Below, in pieces: positions 1-8,721 of a stretch of DNA of 64,000 nt. Below the pieces are notes generated by a model. That model did not search any database. It was not told the DNA's origin and was given only the letters and a program-made list of their open reading frames with translations. How positions within the stretch are numbered: the stretch's first letter is position 1; the number at the start of each line of letters is the position of its first letter. A program made the translations under genes and the position numbers. Origin of the DNA: Agrococcus sediminis (lineage in GTDB: Bacteria > Actinomycetota > Actinomycetes > Actinomycetales > Microbacteriaceae); assembly GCF_007923295.1 (NCBI RefSeq), contig NZ_VOIR01000019.1, forward strand, positions 1 to 64,000, in the 5' to 3' direction.

Positions 1-475
1 TGCGCCAGCCGCCTCCATCCGGGATGCGGCCGAGCTTCTTGATGTCGACGTGGACCAGCTGGCCCGGCGCGGTCGCCTCGTAGCGGATCGGTGTCGGCCG
101 CCGGGCCGGCAGCCCGGTCGCCTGATCCAGATGCGCCAGCGGCGGCATCCGGTAGCGGTGCAGCACCCGACCGACGGTCGAGCGCGGAACGCCCAAGTGG
201 TAGCCGATGCGGTGCGGACCCCAGCGGCGCGAGAACCGCAGGCTCACGATCCGATGCTCCAGGCGCATCGGCGTCCGGCCCGGCGACGAGCCCGGCCGGG
301 ACGAGCGGTCCGTCATCGGCTCGCCATCGCGGAACCGGCGCGACCACCGCGACGCTGTCGCCGGAGACACCTGGAACCGCTCCGCCGCGCGCCGGACCGG
401 CCAGCCCTGCTCGACGATCAGCCGAGCCAGCCGCTCCCTCCCAACCGCAGTCAAAGGAGCATTAGCGTGAACCAT
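1..475 (-). CDS. IS481-family transposase, N-terminal part (gene runs off the left edge)
   Basis: Read leftward from an ATG at 473-475, this gives about 158 residues of a DDE transposase that catalyses cut-and-paste or replicative insertion of its own element. The N-terminus (MVHANAPLTAVGRERLARLI) and the helix-turn-helix stretch with PVRRAAERFQVSPATASRW are typical of the IS481 family. The segment GQLVHVDIKKLGRIPDGGGW near the window edge contains the first catalytic Asp of the DDE triad. The other two acidic residues would lie beyond position 1, so whether the gene is intact cannot be judged. The family call is firm; the exact element name is unknown. Confidence 0.9.
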   Translation of the reverse strand, partial: MVHANAPLTAVGRERLARLIVEQGWPVRRAAERFQVSPATASRWSRRFRDGEPMTDRSSRPGSSPGRTPMRLEHRIVSLRFSRRWGPHRIGYHLGVPRSTVGRVLHRYRMPPLAHLDQATGLPARRPTPIRYEATAPGQLVHVDIKKLGRIPDGGGWR

Positions 476-552
476 GAAGGCCTCCGTTTGGAAGAGTGAG
501 CTTGGTAACCCACATCCTCCACGGAGGCCTTCACTCAACCCGAGCGTTCACA
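1..552 (-). mobile_element. IS481-family insertion sequence, one end only
   Basis: The transposase gene is followed outward by about 77 bp of non-coding end sequence. Read inward from 552, the terminus begins TGTGAACGCTCGGG, matching the TGT...ACA ends of IS481 elements. A subterminal palindrome (tgaaggcctccg at about 475 and its complement ending near 534) may belong to the element end. The other end and the target duplication lie outside the window. The element stops 33 bp before the ppk2 start codon. Confidence 0.8.
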
Positions 553-572
553 ACCTCCCGGGGAAGTACAGC

Positions 573-578
573 TAGTCT
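573..578 (+). promoter_or_regulatory. Likely -10 box of ppk2 (TAGTCT), leaderless geometry
   Basis: TAGTCT lies 7 nt before the ATG at 586, the spacing expected for a leaderless transcript. The matching -35 region would fall at about 549-556, on the IS junction at 552/553. The IS terminus offers TTCACA at 547-552, but the spacer to the -10 box would be 20 nt, longer than ideal. Confidence 0.5.
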
Positions 579-585
579 CTGGCCC

Positions 586-1527
586 ATGACAGCGATCACC
601 GACGCGCTCCGCATCACCCGCTCCGTCCGCCTCGACGAGGTGGATCCCGCATCCACGCCCGGCTTCGACGGCGACAAGCTCGCGGGGCGGGCGGCGCTCG
701 CGGCCGGCGCCGACCACCTCTCGCAGCTGCAGGAGCGGCTGTACGCCGCGAGCAAGGCGGGCGACGAGCGCTCGGTGCTGCTCGTCGTGCAGGGGATGGA
801 CACCGCCGGCAAGGGCGGCATCATGCGCCACGTGCTCGGCCAGGTCGACCCGCAGGGCGTGAAGATCACGTCGTTCAAGGCGCCCACCGACGCCGAGAAG
901 CGCCACGACTTCCTGTGGCGCTTCGAGCCGGCGCTGCCGACGGCCGGCCAGATCGCCGTCTTCGACCGCTCCCACTACGAGGACGTGCTGATCCACCGCG
1001 TGCGCGGCTTCTCGGCGCCCGACGTGATCCAGGAGCGCTACGGGAAGATCGTCGAGTTCGAGCGGGGGCTCGTGGAGCGCGGCATCGCGGTGGTCAAGGT
1101 GATGCTGCACGTCTCGTTCGAGGAGCAGGGCGCCCGCCTGCTCGAGCGTCTCGACCGCCCCGACAAGCACTGGAAGTACAACCCCAACGACGTCGAGGAG
1201 CGCACCCGCTTCCCCGACTACATGGAGGCGTACCAGATCGCCATCAACCGCACCGCGCGCGCCGCGGCGCCGTGGAACGTGGTGCCCGCCGACCGCAAGT
1301 GGTACGCGCGGCTCGCGGTGCAGGAGCTGCTCGTCGAGGCGCTCGAGGGCATCGACCCGCAGTGGCCCGAGGCCGACTTCGACGTCGCGGTCGAGCGCGA
1401 GAAGCTGATCGCCCTCGGCGGTACGCCGCCGACCGAGGAGGCGAAGGCCGAGGCGAAGGCGAAGGGCAAGGCCAAGGAGAAGCAGGCCAAGAAGGACAAG
1501 AAGCAGGCGAAGGCGGCGACCGAGTAG
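586..1527 (+). CDS. ppk2: Polyphosphate kinase 2 (polyphosphate:nucleotide phosphotransferase)
   Basis: A cytoplasmic enzyme of 313 residues that transfers phosphate between inorganic polyphosphate and nucleotides. The Walker A motif is at residues 70-78 (GMDTAGKGG) and the Walker B/lid region FDRSHYEDV is at about 126-134, both diagnostic of PPK2. I chose the ATG at 586 because a TAGTCT box sits 7 nt upstream; longer in-frame readings from 496 would start inside the IS element. The last 36 or so residues are a Lys/Ala-rich tail not needed for the fold. The next gene converges on it. Whether it favours ADP, GDP or AMP as acceptor cannot be told from sequence alone. Confidence 0.93.
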   Translation: MTAITDALRITRSVRLDEVDPASTPGFDGDKLAGRAALAAGADHLSQLQERLYAASKAGDERSVLLVVQGMDTAGKGGIMRHVLGQVDPQGVKITSFKAPTDAEKRHDFLWRFEPALPTAGQIAVFDRSHYEDVLIHRVRGFSAPDVIQERYGKIVEFERGLVERGIAVVKVMLHVSFEEQGARLLERLDRPDKHWKYNPNDVEERTRFPDYMEAYQIAINRTARAAAPWNVVPADRKWYARLAVQELLVEALEGIDPQWPEADFDVAVEREKLIALGGTPPTEEAKAEAKAKGKAKEKQAKKDKKQAKAATE

Positions 1528-1541
1528 GGCGCCGCCTCCGG

Positions 1542-2753
1542 CTACGGCAGCGGGTCGGCGAGCGCGTCGGTGATCGGCCGCAGCTTCACAGCGGTCTCGG
1601 CGAGCTCGGCCGCGGGATCGGAGCCCGCGACGATGCCGGCGCCCGCGAACGCGCGGATCGCGCCGTCGGGCGCGATCTCGGCGCCGCGCAGCGCGATCAC
1701 CCATTCGCCGCCGCCGTCGCCGTCGACCCAGCCGACCGGGCCCGCGTAGCGGCCGCGGTCGACGCCCTCGAGCTCGCGGATGATGCGCAGCGACGCCGCG
1801 CGCGGCGTGCCGGCGACCGCCGCGGTCGGGTGCAGCAGCGCGAGCACGTCGAGCGTCGAGCGCCCCTCGCCGAGCGTGCCGGTGATGTCGGTCGCGAGGT
1901 GCCAGAGGTTCGGCAGCCGCAGCGGGAACGGCTCCGACGCCCGCGCGTCGGGCGCGAGCTCGCGCAGCACCGCCATCGCCGAGTCGGCCGCGAACCGGTG
2001 CTCGCGCAGGTCCTTGTCGCCCGACGCGAGCGCCTCGGCGATCTCCGCATCGCGCGCCGGCGTCGCCCCGCGCGCCGCGGTGCCCGCGAGCACCCGCGAG
2101 AAGAAGTGCCCGCGGTGCGCCGCCACGAGCGTCTCCGGGCTCGCGCCGACGAGCCCGTCGACCGCGTACGTGACGGCATCGGGGTAGCGCTGCACGAGCC
2201 CGACCGCGACCGAGCGCACGTCGCCGTCGGGCGGCAGCTGCCCCACGCGGTCGCGCGCGACCACGAGCTTCTCGGCCTCGCCCGAGCGGATGCGCTCGGT
2301 CGCCTCGGCCACGACGGCCCGGTAGCGCTCGGCGTCGATCGCGCCGTCGGCCAGCTCCACGCGCACCTCGTCGACCGCTGTCGGGTGCAGGCGGCCCTCG
2401 TCGCCGATCCAGGTGATCCACTCGTCGTCGCCGCGGCGCCCCACCACCACCTGCGGCACGATGAGCACGCTCGTCGCCGCCGAGTCGTCGTCGAACGCGA
2501 AGGCGCCGAAGGCGACGAGCCCCGTGCCGGGCACGCCGACCGCGTCGTCGACGACCGCGTCCTGCGCGACCCGACGCCACGCATCCGCCGCGTCCGACAG
2601 CCGGGACGGGCCCGAGAACTCGAGCCGGAGCGCCTCGCCGCGGCCGACGATGCCGTCGACGCCGCGCCGGATCGCGAGCGGCGCGCGCGGGTCGGCGTGC
2701 TCCAGCAGGCGCCCGAGCTCCGCGCGCTCGGTGCGCACCCGCAGGCCTGGCAT
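1542..2753 (-). CDS. menF: Isochorismate synthase
   Basis: Chorismate-binding enzyme of 403 residues that converts chorismate to isochorismate, the entry step of menaquinone synthesis. The C-terminal half carries the family blocks: GEAEKLVVARD with the catalytic-region Lys, GASPETLV, LAGTAARG, HLATDITGTL, HPTAAVAGTP, and YAGPVGWVDGDG. The N-terminal third is the usual variable part. The start ATG at 2751-2753 lies 7 nt after a TAGGCT box. It is divergent from menG, and the two share a 75-bp promoter region. A siderophore-type EntC role is possible in principle, but the menG neighbour favours menaquinone. Confidence 0.9.
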   Translation of the reverse strand: MPGLRVRTERAELGRLLEHADPRAPLAIRRGVDGIVGRGEALRLEFSGPSRLSDAADAWRRVAQDAVVDDAVGVPGTGLVAFGAFAFDDDSAATSVLIVPQVVVGRRGDDEWITWIGDEGRLHPTAVDEVRVELADGAIDAERYRAVVAEATERIRSGEAEKLVVARDRVGQLPPDGDVRSVAVGLVQRYPDAVTYAVDGLVGASPETLVAAHRGHFFSRVLAGTAARGATPARDAEIAEALASGDKDLREHRFAADSAMAVLRELAPDARASEPFPLRLPNLWHLATDITGTLGEGRSTLDVLALLHPTAAVAGTPRAASLRIIRELEGVDRGRYAGPVGWVDGDGGGEWVIALRGAEIAPDGAIRAFAGAGIVAGSDPAAELAETAVKLRPITDALADPLP

Positions 2754-2760
2754 GCCTGCC

Positions 2761-2766
2761 AGCCTA
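2761..2766 (-). promoter_or_regulatory. Likely -10 box of menF (TAGGCT), leaderless geometry
   Basis: On the minus strand TAGGCT stands 7 nt before the menF ATG, too close for a leader with a ribosome binding site. Confidence 0.5.
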
Positions 2767-2815
2767 TGCCCGCGGAGCCTGGGCGGCGGCAGGGGAGCGG
2801 GCAGGCGGGGACGCC

Positions 2816-2821
2816 TAGGAT
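2816..2821 (+). promoter_or_regulatory. Likely -10 box of menG (TAGGAT), leaderless geometry
   Basis: TAGGAT ends 7 nt before the GTG at 2829. This spacing is the main reason for preferring that GTG over the ATG at 2820, which overlaps the box. Confidence 0.5.
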
Positions 2822-2828
2822 GGAGCAC

Positions 2829-3581
2829 GTGAGCCGAGCAGACATGCAGAAGGACCCGGACCAGGTCGCGGGCATGTTCGACGCGACGGCGAAGCGCTAC
2901 GACCTGCTGAACTCGCTGCTGTCGGGCGGCAACGACCGCTTGTGGCGCATCCACATGCAGCGCGCCGTCGCCCCGAAGCCGGGCGAGCGCATCCTCGACG
3001 TCGCCGCCGGCACCGGCGCCTCGTCGGCGCCGACGGCGAAGGCGGGCGCGCTCGTCACCGCCCTCGACATCAGCCACGGCATGCTCGAGGAGGGCCGCAG
3101 GCGCCACCCCGACATCGAGTTCGTGCACGGCTCGGCCGAGGAGCTGCCGTTCGACGACGACACCTTCGACGCCGTCACCATCTCGTTCGGGCTGCGCAAC
3201 GTGCAGCAGCCGCGCGCCGCGCTCAGCGAGTTCCACCGGGTGCTGAAGCCCGGCGGGCGCGTCATCGTGTGCGAGTTCTCCCAGCCGCCCGTGAACGTCG
3301 TGCGCAAGAGCTACGAGCTGTACCTGCGCACGGTGCTGCCGGGCCTCGCCAAGGCCGCCAGCAGCAACCCCGAGGCCTACCGCTACCTCGTCGAGTCGAT
3401 CGCCTCGTGGCCCGACCAGCAGACGCTCTCGCAGTGGATCCGCACCGCCGGCTTCATCCGCGTCGCCCACCGCAACCTCACGCTCGGCGTCGTCGCGCTG
3501 CACCGCGGGCGCAAGCCGAGCGAGCAGACCGCTGCCATGCGCCTCGCGCGCCACGCGCAGCCGGAGGAGCAGGGCTCCTGA
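2829..3581 (+). CDS. menG: Demethylmenaquinone methyltransferase
   Basis: SAM-dependent C-methyltransferase of the UbiE/MenG family, 250 residues, making the last step of menaquinone synthesis. The SAM-binding motif is ILDVAAGTG at about residues 55-63. The family signatures AGMFDATAKRYDLLNSLLS at the N-terminus and SFGLRNV with the region around PGGRVIVCEFS are present. Its stop codon overlaps the next ATG by one base (TGATG), so it is translationally coupled to the polyprenyl diphosphate synthase. Both products feed the quinone pathway: one makes the side chain, the other methylates the ring. An ATG nine bases upstream is the alternative start. Confidence 0.93.
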   Translation: MSRADMQKDPDQVAGMFDATAKRYDLLNSLLSGGNDRLWRIHMQRAVAPKPGERILDVAAGTGASSAPTAKAGALVTALDISHGMLEEGRRRHPDIEFVHGSAEELPFDDDTFDAVTISFGLRNVQQPRAALSEFHRVLKPGGRVIVCEFSQPPVNVVRKSYELYLRTVLPGLAKAASSNPEAYRYLVESIASWPDQQTLSQWIRTAGFIRVAHRNLTLGVVALHRGRKPSEQTAAMRLARHAQPEEQGS

Positions 3582-4591
3582 TGCCGACCATCGCCGAGGC
3601 CTTCGGGCTCAGGGGGCCGCGGTTCGCGTCGCCCGCCGACTGCCGCGTCGTCGACGCGGTCGAGCGCGGGCTCGACGACCTCGAGGGCCGGCTCGACGCG
3701 CACGTGCGCGTCGCCGACCCCGTCGCCGACGCGGCCACCCGCTACCTGCTCGAGGCCGGCGGCAAGCGCGCCCGGCCGCTGCTGCTGCTGCTCGCCGCCC
3801 ACCTCGGCTCCGGCATCGACGACCGCGTGCTCTCGGCGGCAGAGCTCGTCGAGATCACGCACCTCGCGAGCCTGTACCACGACGACGTGATGGACGAGGC
3901 CGACACCCGCCGCGGCGTGCCCTCGGCGCACACGGTGTGGGGCAACAGCGTCGCCATCCTCGCCGGCGACCTGCTGTTCGCGCGCGCCGGCCAGATCGCC
4001 GCGCCCCTCGGCTCGGAGGTCGCCGAGCTGCAGGCGCGCACCTTCGAGCGGCTGTGCCTCGGCCAGCTGCACGAGACGCTCGGCCCCGGCGACGCCGACC
4101 CGGTCGACCACTACCTGCAGGTGCTCTCCGACAAGACCGGCTCGCTCATCGCCGCCGCGGCGGAGCTCGGCGTCGTCGTGAGCGGCGCCGACGCCGCGCA
4201 CCGCGCTCCGCTGCGCGAGTTCGGCGAGCGCATCGGCGTCGCCTTCCAGCTCGTCGACGACGTGATCGACCTCTCCGCCGACCCCGAGACCGGCAAGGAC
4301 CAGGGCAACGACGTGCGCGCGGGCGTCGCCACCCTCCCGGTGCTGCTGCTCGCCCGACGCGACGACGACGCATCCGCGGCCCTGCTCGCGCGCCTGCGCG
4401 AGCCGGCCGACGACGACGACCTCGCCGCCGCCGTCGCCGAGCTCGCTCAGCACCCGGTGGTCGACGACACCGTGGCCGAGGCGGAGCGCTGGCAGCGCGA
4501 GGCGCTGCAGGCGCTCGCGTCGCTGCCCTCGGGCACCGTGCGGCGCGCGCTCGAGGCCTTCGCCGAGCACGTCGTCTCGCGCACCCGCTGA
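3581..4591 (+). CDS. Long-chain trans-polyprenyl diphosphate synthase
   Basis: Class I isoprenyl diphosphate synthase of 336 residues that chains isopentenyl diphosphate onto an allylic primer, most likely making the menaquinone side chain. The first aspartate-rich motif is DDVMD at 101-105, the second DDVID at 225-229. GGKRARP at about 60-66 and the SDKTG segment at about 182-186 are also family landmarks. It follows menG with a one-base overlap. Chain length cannot be fixed from sequence, though small residues before the first DDxxD and the menaquinone context favour a long-chain (heptaprenyl or longer) product. Confidence 0.92.
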   Translation: MPTIAEAFGLRGPRFASPADCRVVDAVERGLDDLEGRLDAHVRVADPVADAATRYLLEAGGKRARPLLLLLAAHLGSGIDDRVLSAAELVEITHLASLYHDDVMDEADTRRGVPSAHTVWGNSVAILAGDLLFARAGQIAAPLGSEVAELQARTFERLCLGQLHETLGPGDADPVDHYLQVLSDKTGSLIAAAAELGVVVSGADAAHRAPLREFGERIGVAFQLVDDVIDLSADPETGKDQGNDVRAGVATLPVLLLARRDDDASAALLARLREPADDDDLAAAVAELAQHPVVDDTVAEAERWQREALQALASLPSGTVRRALEAFAEHVVSRTR

Positions 4592-4640
4592 CTTCGCACC
4601 AGACCGGGCGGCGCGGCCGCCCCGCATCCCGAGGAGGACC

Positions 4641-5993
4641 GTGAGCGCTCCGCTCCGCATCGCCGTGGTCGGCGCCGGCCCCGCCGGCATCTACGCCGCC
4701 GACATCCTGAAGAAGTCGGTCGCCGAGGCCGGCGGCGACGTGCTCATCGACCTGTTCGAGCACCTGCCCGCGCCCTACGGGCTCGTCCGCTACGGCGTCG
4801 CGCCCGACCACCCGCGCATCAAGGGCATCATCGCGGCGCTCCGCGAGGTGCTCGAGTCGGGCGTCGTGCGCCTGTTCGGCAACGTGCGCTTCGGCGAGGA
4901 CATCCACGTGGCCGACCTCGAGCGGCTCTACCACGGCGTGATCTTCGCCACCGGCGCCACGAAGGACGCCCCGCTCGAGATCCCCGGCATCGACCTGCCC
5001 GGCTCCTACGGCGCCGCCGACTTCGTCTCCTGGTACGACGGCCACCCCGACGTGCCCCGCGAGTGGCCGCTCGAGGCGAAGGAGATCGCCGTCATCGGCA
5101 ACGGCAACGTCGCGCTCGACGTCGCCCGCATGCTGGTGAAGCACCCGGAGGACCTGCTGCCCACCGAGGTGCCCGCCAACGTCGTCGCCGGCCTCGAGGC
5201 ATCCCCGGTCACCGACGTGCACGTCTTCGGCCGCCGCGGCCCGCTCGGCGTGAAGTTCACGCCGCTCGAGCTGCGCGAGCTCGGCGAGCTGCGCGACGTC
5301 GACATGATCCTCCACGACGAGGACTTCGGCGTCGACCCGGACGAGGAGCAGCAGAAGCAGAACAAGCAGATCCTCGTCATCTCGCGCGTGCTCGACCAGT
5401 GGCGCCAGCGCGAGGTCGGCCACGCCTCCCGCCGCCTGCACCTGCACTTCTGGTCGCGGCCGGAGGCGGTGCTCGGCGACGGGCGGGTCGAGGCCCTGCG
5501 CGTCGAGCGCACGCGCCCGACCGAGCACGGCCTCGAGGGCACCGGCGAGCACCGGGAGATCCCCGTGCAGGCCGTCTACCGCGCAGTCGGCTACTTCTCG
5601 TCCCCGCTGCCGGAGGTGCCCTTCGACGAGCGCCGCGGCGTCATCCCGAACATCGCCGGCCGCGTGCAGGACGGCTCGCGCCCCGTGCCCGGCATGTACG
5701 CGACAGGCTGGATCAAGCGCGGACCGGTGGGCCTCATCGGCCACACGAAGTCCGACGCGAAGGAGACCATCGAGCAGCTGCTCTCGGACGAGCACTCGTG
5801 GTGGACGCCCGAGCCGTACGACGCGGATGCCGTGCCGCGGCTGCTCGCCGAGCGCGGCGTCGCCTGGACCGACATCGCCGGCTGGATCCGCCTCGACGAG
5901 CACGAGATGGCGCTCGGCGCCCCGCATGGCCGCGCCCGCGTCAAGATGGTGCCGCGCGACGAGATGATCGCCGTCTCGCGCGACGAGCGCTGA
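4641..5993 (+). CDS. fprA: Ferredoxin/adrenodoxin-type NADP reductase
   Basis: FAD- and NADP-binding oxidoreductase of 450 residues, related to mitochondrial adrenodoxin reductase and mycobacterial FprA; it passes electrons between NADPH and ferredoxin. The N-terminal dinucleotide motif is VVGAGPAGIYAA at about residues 9-20, followed by the family segment APYGLVRYGVAPDHP. A second nucleotide site is IAVIGNGNVALDVARML at about 150. The C-terminal block GWIKRGPVGLIGHTKSDA is strongly conserved in this family. The GTG start has a good GAGGAGG ribosome binding site at 4631-4637. It lies 49 bp after the polyprenyl synthase and may be cotranscribed with it. The electron acceptor is not encoded nearby. 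Confidence 0.92.
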   Translation: MSAPLRIAVVGAGPAGIYAADILKKSVAEAGGDVLIDLFEHLPAPYGLVRYGVAPDHPRIKGIIAALREVLESGVVRLFGNVRFGEDIHVADLERLYHGVIFATGATKDAPLEIPGIDLPGSYGAADFVSWYDGHPDVPREWPLEAKEIAVIGNGNVALDVARMLVKHPEDLLPTEVPANVVAGLEASPVTDVHVFGRRGPLGVKFTPLELRELGELRDVDMILHDEDFGVDPDEEQQKQNKQILVISRVLDQWRQREVGHASRRLHLHFWSRPEAVLGDGRVEALRVERTRPTEHGLEGTGEHREIPVQAVYRAVGYFSSPLPEVPFDERRGVIPNIAGRVQDGSRPVPGMYATGWIKRGPVGLIGHTKSDAKETIEQLLSDEHSWWTPEPYDADAVPRLLAERGVAWTDIAGWIRLDEHEMALGAPHGRARVKMVPRDEMIAVSRDER

Positions 5994-5994
5994 C

Positions 5995-6750
5995 TTGGAG
6001 CCCGCCGGGCTGCTGCTGATCGCGCTCGCCGCCGTCGGCGCGGGCGCGATCAACGCGGCGGCCGGCGGCGGCACGCTCATCACCTTCCCGGCGATGCTCG
6101 CGGCAGGCATGAGCCCGCTCGCGGCGAACATGACGTCGTCGATCGGCCTGCTGCTCGGCACGCTCGGCGGCGCGTGGAGCTACCGGCAGGAGCTGCGCCG
6201 CCAGCGTCGCCGGTTCCTCGTGAACGCGGCGGTCGGCGGCGCGGTCGGCGCGGTGCTGCTGCTGCTCACGCCCTCCGACGCGTTCACCGCGATCGTGCCC
6301 TGGCTCGTGCTCGCGGCGGCCGCGCTGTTCGCCGTGCAGCCGCTCATCGCCGCCCGGCTCGGGCGCTCGGCGGACGACGCCTACGACGTGGATGCGACGG
6401 GCGGCTGGGCGGCGAAGGTCGCGTTCGTGCTCATCGGCGTCTACGGCTCCTACTTCGGCGCCGGCATCGGCGTGATGATGCTCGCGATGCTCGGCCTCCT
6501 GATCCACGACTCGCTGCAGCACCACAACGCGCTGAAGAACGTCGTCGCGGGCGTCATCAACGGCACGGGCGCGCTCATCCTCGCCTTCTCGCCGCTCGTC
6601 GAGTGGGACGTCGTGGTCGTGATGCTCGGCGGCTCGCTGCTCGGCGGCATCGCCGGCGGGTGGCTGTCGCGGCGGGTGCCGTCGTGGCTGCTGCGCGCCG
6701 TCGTGATCGCCTTCGCGCTGGGGGTGGCGCTCGCGATGCTGCTCGGCTGA
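5995..6750 (+). CDS. TauE/SafE-family membrane permease
   Basis: Integral membrane protein of 251 residues with about eight hydrophobic segments in two repeated halves. The family hallmark GAGAINAAAGGGTLITFPAMLAAG near the N-terminus recurs in related form in the second half (GVYGSYFGAGIGVMMLAMLGL). Members move sulfonates, sulfite or other small organic anions; the substrate here is unknown. I take the TTG at 5995, one base after the fprA stop, because it gives the full first hydrophobic segment; this start is weakly supported by its ribosome binding site. Cotranscription with fprA is likely. Confidence 0.82.
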   Translation: MEPAGLLLIALAAVGAGAINAAAGGGTLITFPAMLAAGMSPLAANMTSSIGLLLGTLGGAWSYRQELRRQRRRFLVNAAVGGAVGAVLLLLTPSDAFTAIVPWLVLAAAALFAVQPLIAARLGRSADDAYDVDATGGWAAKVAFVLIGVYGSYFGAGIGVMMLAMLGLLIHDSLQHHNALKNVVAGVINGTGALILAFSPLVEWDVVVVMLGGSLLGGIAGGWLSRRVPSWLLRAVVIAFALGVALAMLLG

Positions 6751-6754
6751 GCGG

Positions 6755-8206
6755 CTACTGCAGCGCCGAGCTCAGGCGCGCGATGCTGTCGAACATCTGC
6801 GCCACCCGGTGCCGGGCCATCCACGCCTCGAGCGTGAGCTCGGTCGACTGCTGGCGGTACGCCTCGGCGATCCCCTCGAGCTGCGCCACCATCCCGTGGC
6901 CCTCGACGAGCATCGAGACCTCGAAGTTCAGGCCGAACGAGCGCATGTCGATGTTCGACGAGCCGATCACCGAGACCTGGTCGTCGAAGGTCATGAACTT
7001 CGAGTGCAGCACCGTCGGCTTCGCGAAGAGGGTGATGCGCACGCCCGCCCGCAGCAGCTCCTCGTAGTAGGAGCGCTGCGCGTGGTACGTCCAGAACTGG
7101 TCGCCGATCTCGCTCGCGAAGAGCTCGACGTCGACGCCGCGCATCGCCGCCGACGTGATCGCGTAGCGCATCGTCTCGTCGGGCACGAAGTAGGGGCTCA
7201 CGATCGTGATGCGCTCCTGCGCCGCGTGCACGAGCTCGACGAAGATGCGCAGGTTGATCTCGCCCTCGAAGCCGGGGCCGGAGGGCACGACGGATGCGTT
7301 GAGGTCGCCGTCGGGCGTCGTCGCGCTGGTCGCGAGCTCGGCGAGCTCGTTCGTCTCGGCCCACCAGTCCGACCAGAACAGCACGTCGAGGGCGCGCACG
7401 GGAGGCCCCGAGAACTCGAGCCAGGTGTCGCGCCACTGCAGGCCGCGGCGGAGGTTCTTGCGCAGCAGGTAGGAGGGGTCGACGAGGTTGAGCGAGCCCG
7501 TGAAGCCAACGGCGCCGTCGATGACGACGAGCTTGCGGTGGTTGCGCAGGTCGGGCCGCTGCCACTGCCGGCGGAGGGGGCGCAGCGGCAGCATGTCGCG
7601 CCACTCGGCGCCCATCGCCTCGAGCCTCGCGATGGTCTGCTTGCGGCGCGGGTAGCGGCGGCTCGTGAGGTGGTCGACGAGCACCCGCACGGTGACGCCG
7701 CGCGCGGTCGCGCGCTCGAGCGCGGCGAAGAACACCTCGGTGCGCTCGGAGGCGACGAGCAGGTAGAACTCGACGTGCACGAACGACTCGGCCTCGTCGA
7801 TGCGCCGCGCCATCGCCTCGAGCTGCGCGTCGAACTCGTCCCACACGATCGCCTCGGCCGGGCCGAGGTGCGGCATCGACGACAGGGAGCGGTTGAGCTG
7901 CAGGATGCCGCCGAGCCACTCCGGCCGGTCGCGGGGCGCGGGCGCGTCGTCGATGTCGAGCGTGCTCTCGCCGATGAGCTCCTGGATGGCGGCCATCTTC
8001 TCGCGCCGCCCCCGCGAGAGGCGGTTGTTGCCGAGCAGGCCGAACAGGATCCAGCCGAGGATGGGCTGGATCATGATGATGAGCAGCCACGCGATCGCCG
8101 AGGCGGGCCGCCGCTCGTAGGGGACGACGACGAGCGCGAGCAGGCGCAGCCCGATGTCGAGTGCGATGAAGAGCGCGCCGAGGACCTGCGCGACGGTCGG
8201 GTCCAC
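6755..8206 (-). CDS. cls: Cardiolipin synthase (phospholipase D superfamily)
   Basis: Membrane-bound phospholipid synthase of 483 residues. Two hydrophobic helices at the N-terminus (about 10-30 and 38-58) are followed by two phospholipase D domains. The HKD motifs are HRKLVVID at about 222 and HSKFMTFD at about 400, each followed by a conserved GSxN (GSLN and GSSN). The layout matches ClsA-type enzymes that join two phosphatidylglycerols into cardiolipin. It converges on the TauE-type gene with four bases between the stops and starts with GTG at 8204-8206. It follows yajQ on the same strand by 20 bp. Confidence 0.93.
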   Translation of the reverse strand: MDPTVAQVLGALFIALDIGLRLLALVVVPYERRPASAIAWLLIIMIQPILGWILFGLLGNNRLSRGRREKMAAIQELIGESTLDIDDAPAPRDRPEWLGGILQLNRSLSSMPHLGPAEAIVWDEFDAQLEAMARRIDEAESFVHVEFYLLVASERTEVFFAALERATARGVTVRVLVDHLTSRRYPRRKQTIARLEAMGAEWRDMLPLRPLRRQWQRPDLRNHRKLVVIDGAVGFTGSLNLVDPSYLLRKNLRRGLQWRDTWLEFSGPPVRALDVLFWSDWWAETNELAELATSATTPDGDLNASVVPSGPGFEGEINLRIFVELVHAAQERITIVSPYFVPDETMRYAITSAAMRGVDVELFASEIGDQFWTYHAQRSYYEELLRAGVRITLFAKPTVLHSKFMTFDDQVSVIGSSNIDMRSFGLNFEVSMLVEGHGMVAQLEGIAEAYRQQSTELTLEAWMARHRVAQMFDSIARLSSALQ

Positions 8207-8226
8207 CTGGTTCGCTCAGCCCGGCG

Positions 8227-8715
8227 TCAGCGGAAGTTGACGAACTGCAGGTCGATGTCGAGGTCGGCGCCCTTGAGCAGCTGGATCGTCGCCTGCAGGT
8301 CGTCGCGGCTCTTCGAGGTGACGCGCACCTCGTCGCCCTGGATCTGCGTCTTGACGGTCTTGGGGCCCTGCTCGCGGACGAGCTTCGTGACCTTCTTGGC
8401 GTCCTCGCTCGAGATGCCGTCCTTCAGGCCGATCTCGATGCGGAACTCCTTGCCCGAGGGGTAGGGGTCGCCCTGGTCGAGCATCTTCAGGTCGATGCCG
8501 CGCTTGATGAACTTCGACTGCACGACGTCGAGCACCGCCTTGACGCGCTCCTCGCTGGAGGCCTTCAGCAGCAGCTTCTCGCCGCTCCACGCGACATCCG
8601 CCCCGACGCCCTTGAAGTCGTAGCGCTGCTCGACCTCCTTGCGCGCCTGGTTGACGGCGTTGTCGGCCTCCATCTTGTCGACCTTGCTGACCACATCGAA
8701 CGAGGAATCTGCCAT
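8227..8715 (-). CDS. yajQ: YajQ-family nucleotide-binding protein
   Basis: A 162-residue cytoplasmic protein covering the whole YajQ family length. The start [20 protein letters not shown], the central RYDFKG and the end QFVNFR are near-invariant in the family. Some members bind cyclic di-GMP and affect transcription or phage regulation; the role in actinobacteria is not established. A TAGGAT box 6 nt upstream suggests a leaderless transcript that may continue into cls. Confidence 0.95.
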   Translation of the reverse strand: MADSSFDVVSKVDKMEADNAVNQARKEVEQRYDFKGVGADVAWSGEKLLLKASSEERVKAVLDVVQSKFIKRGIDLKMLDQGDPYPSGKEFRIEIGLKDGISSEDAKKVTKLVREQGPKTVKTQIQGDEVRVTSKSRDDLQATIQLLKGADLDIDLQFVNFR

Positions 8716-8721
8716 GCCCCG

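Noticed and set aside
496-585. A longer N-terminus for PPK2 starting inside the IS element
   Set aside because: The 30 extra codons come from IS sequence and do not resemble PPK2; a promoter box sits 7 nt before the ATG at 586.
535-2580. Long minus-strand reading frames opposite ppk2, and similar frames elsewhere (for example 32518-34959)
   Set aside because: They are Arg/Ala-rich shadows caused by high GC, with no motif, and they overlap well-identified genes.
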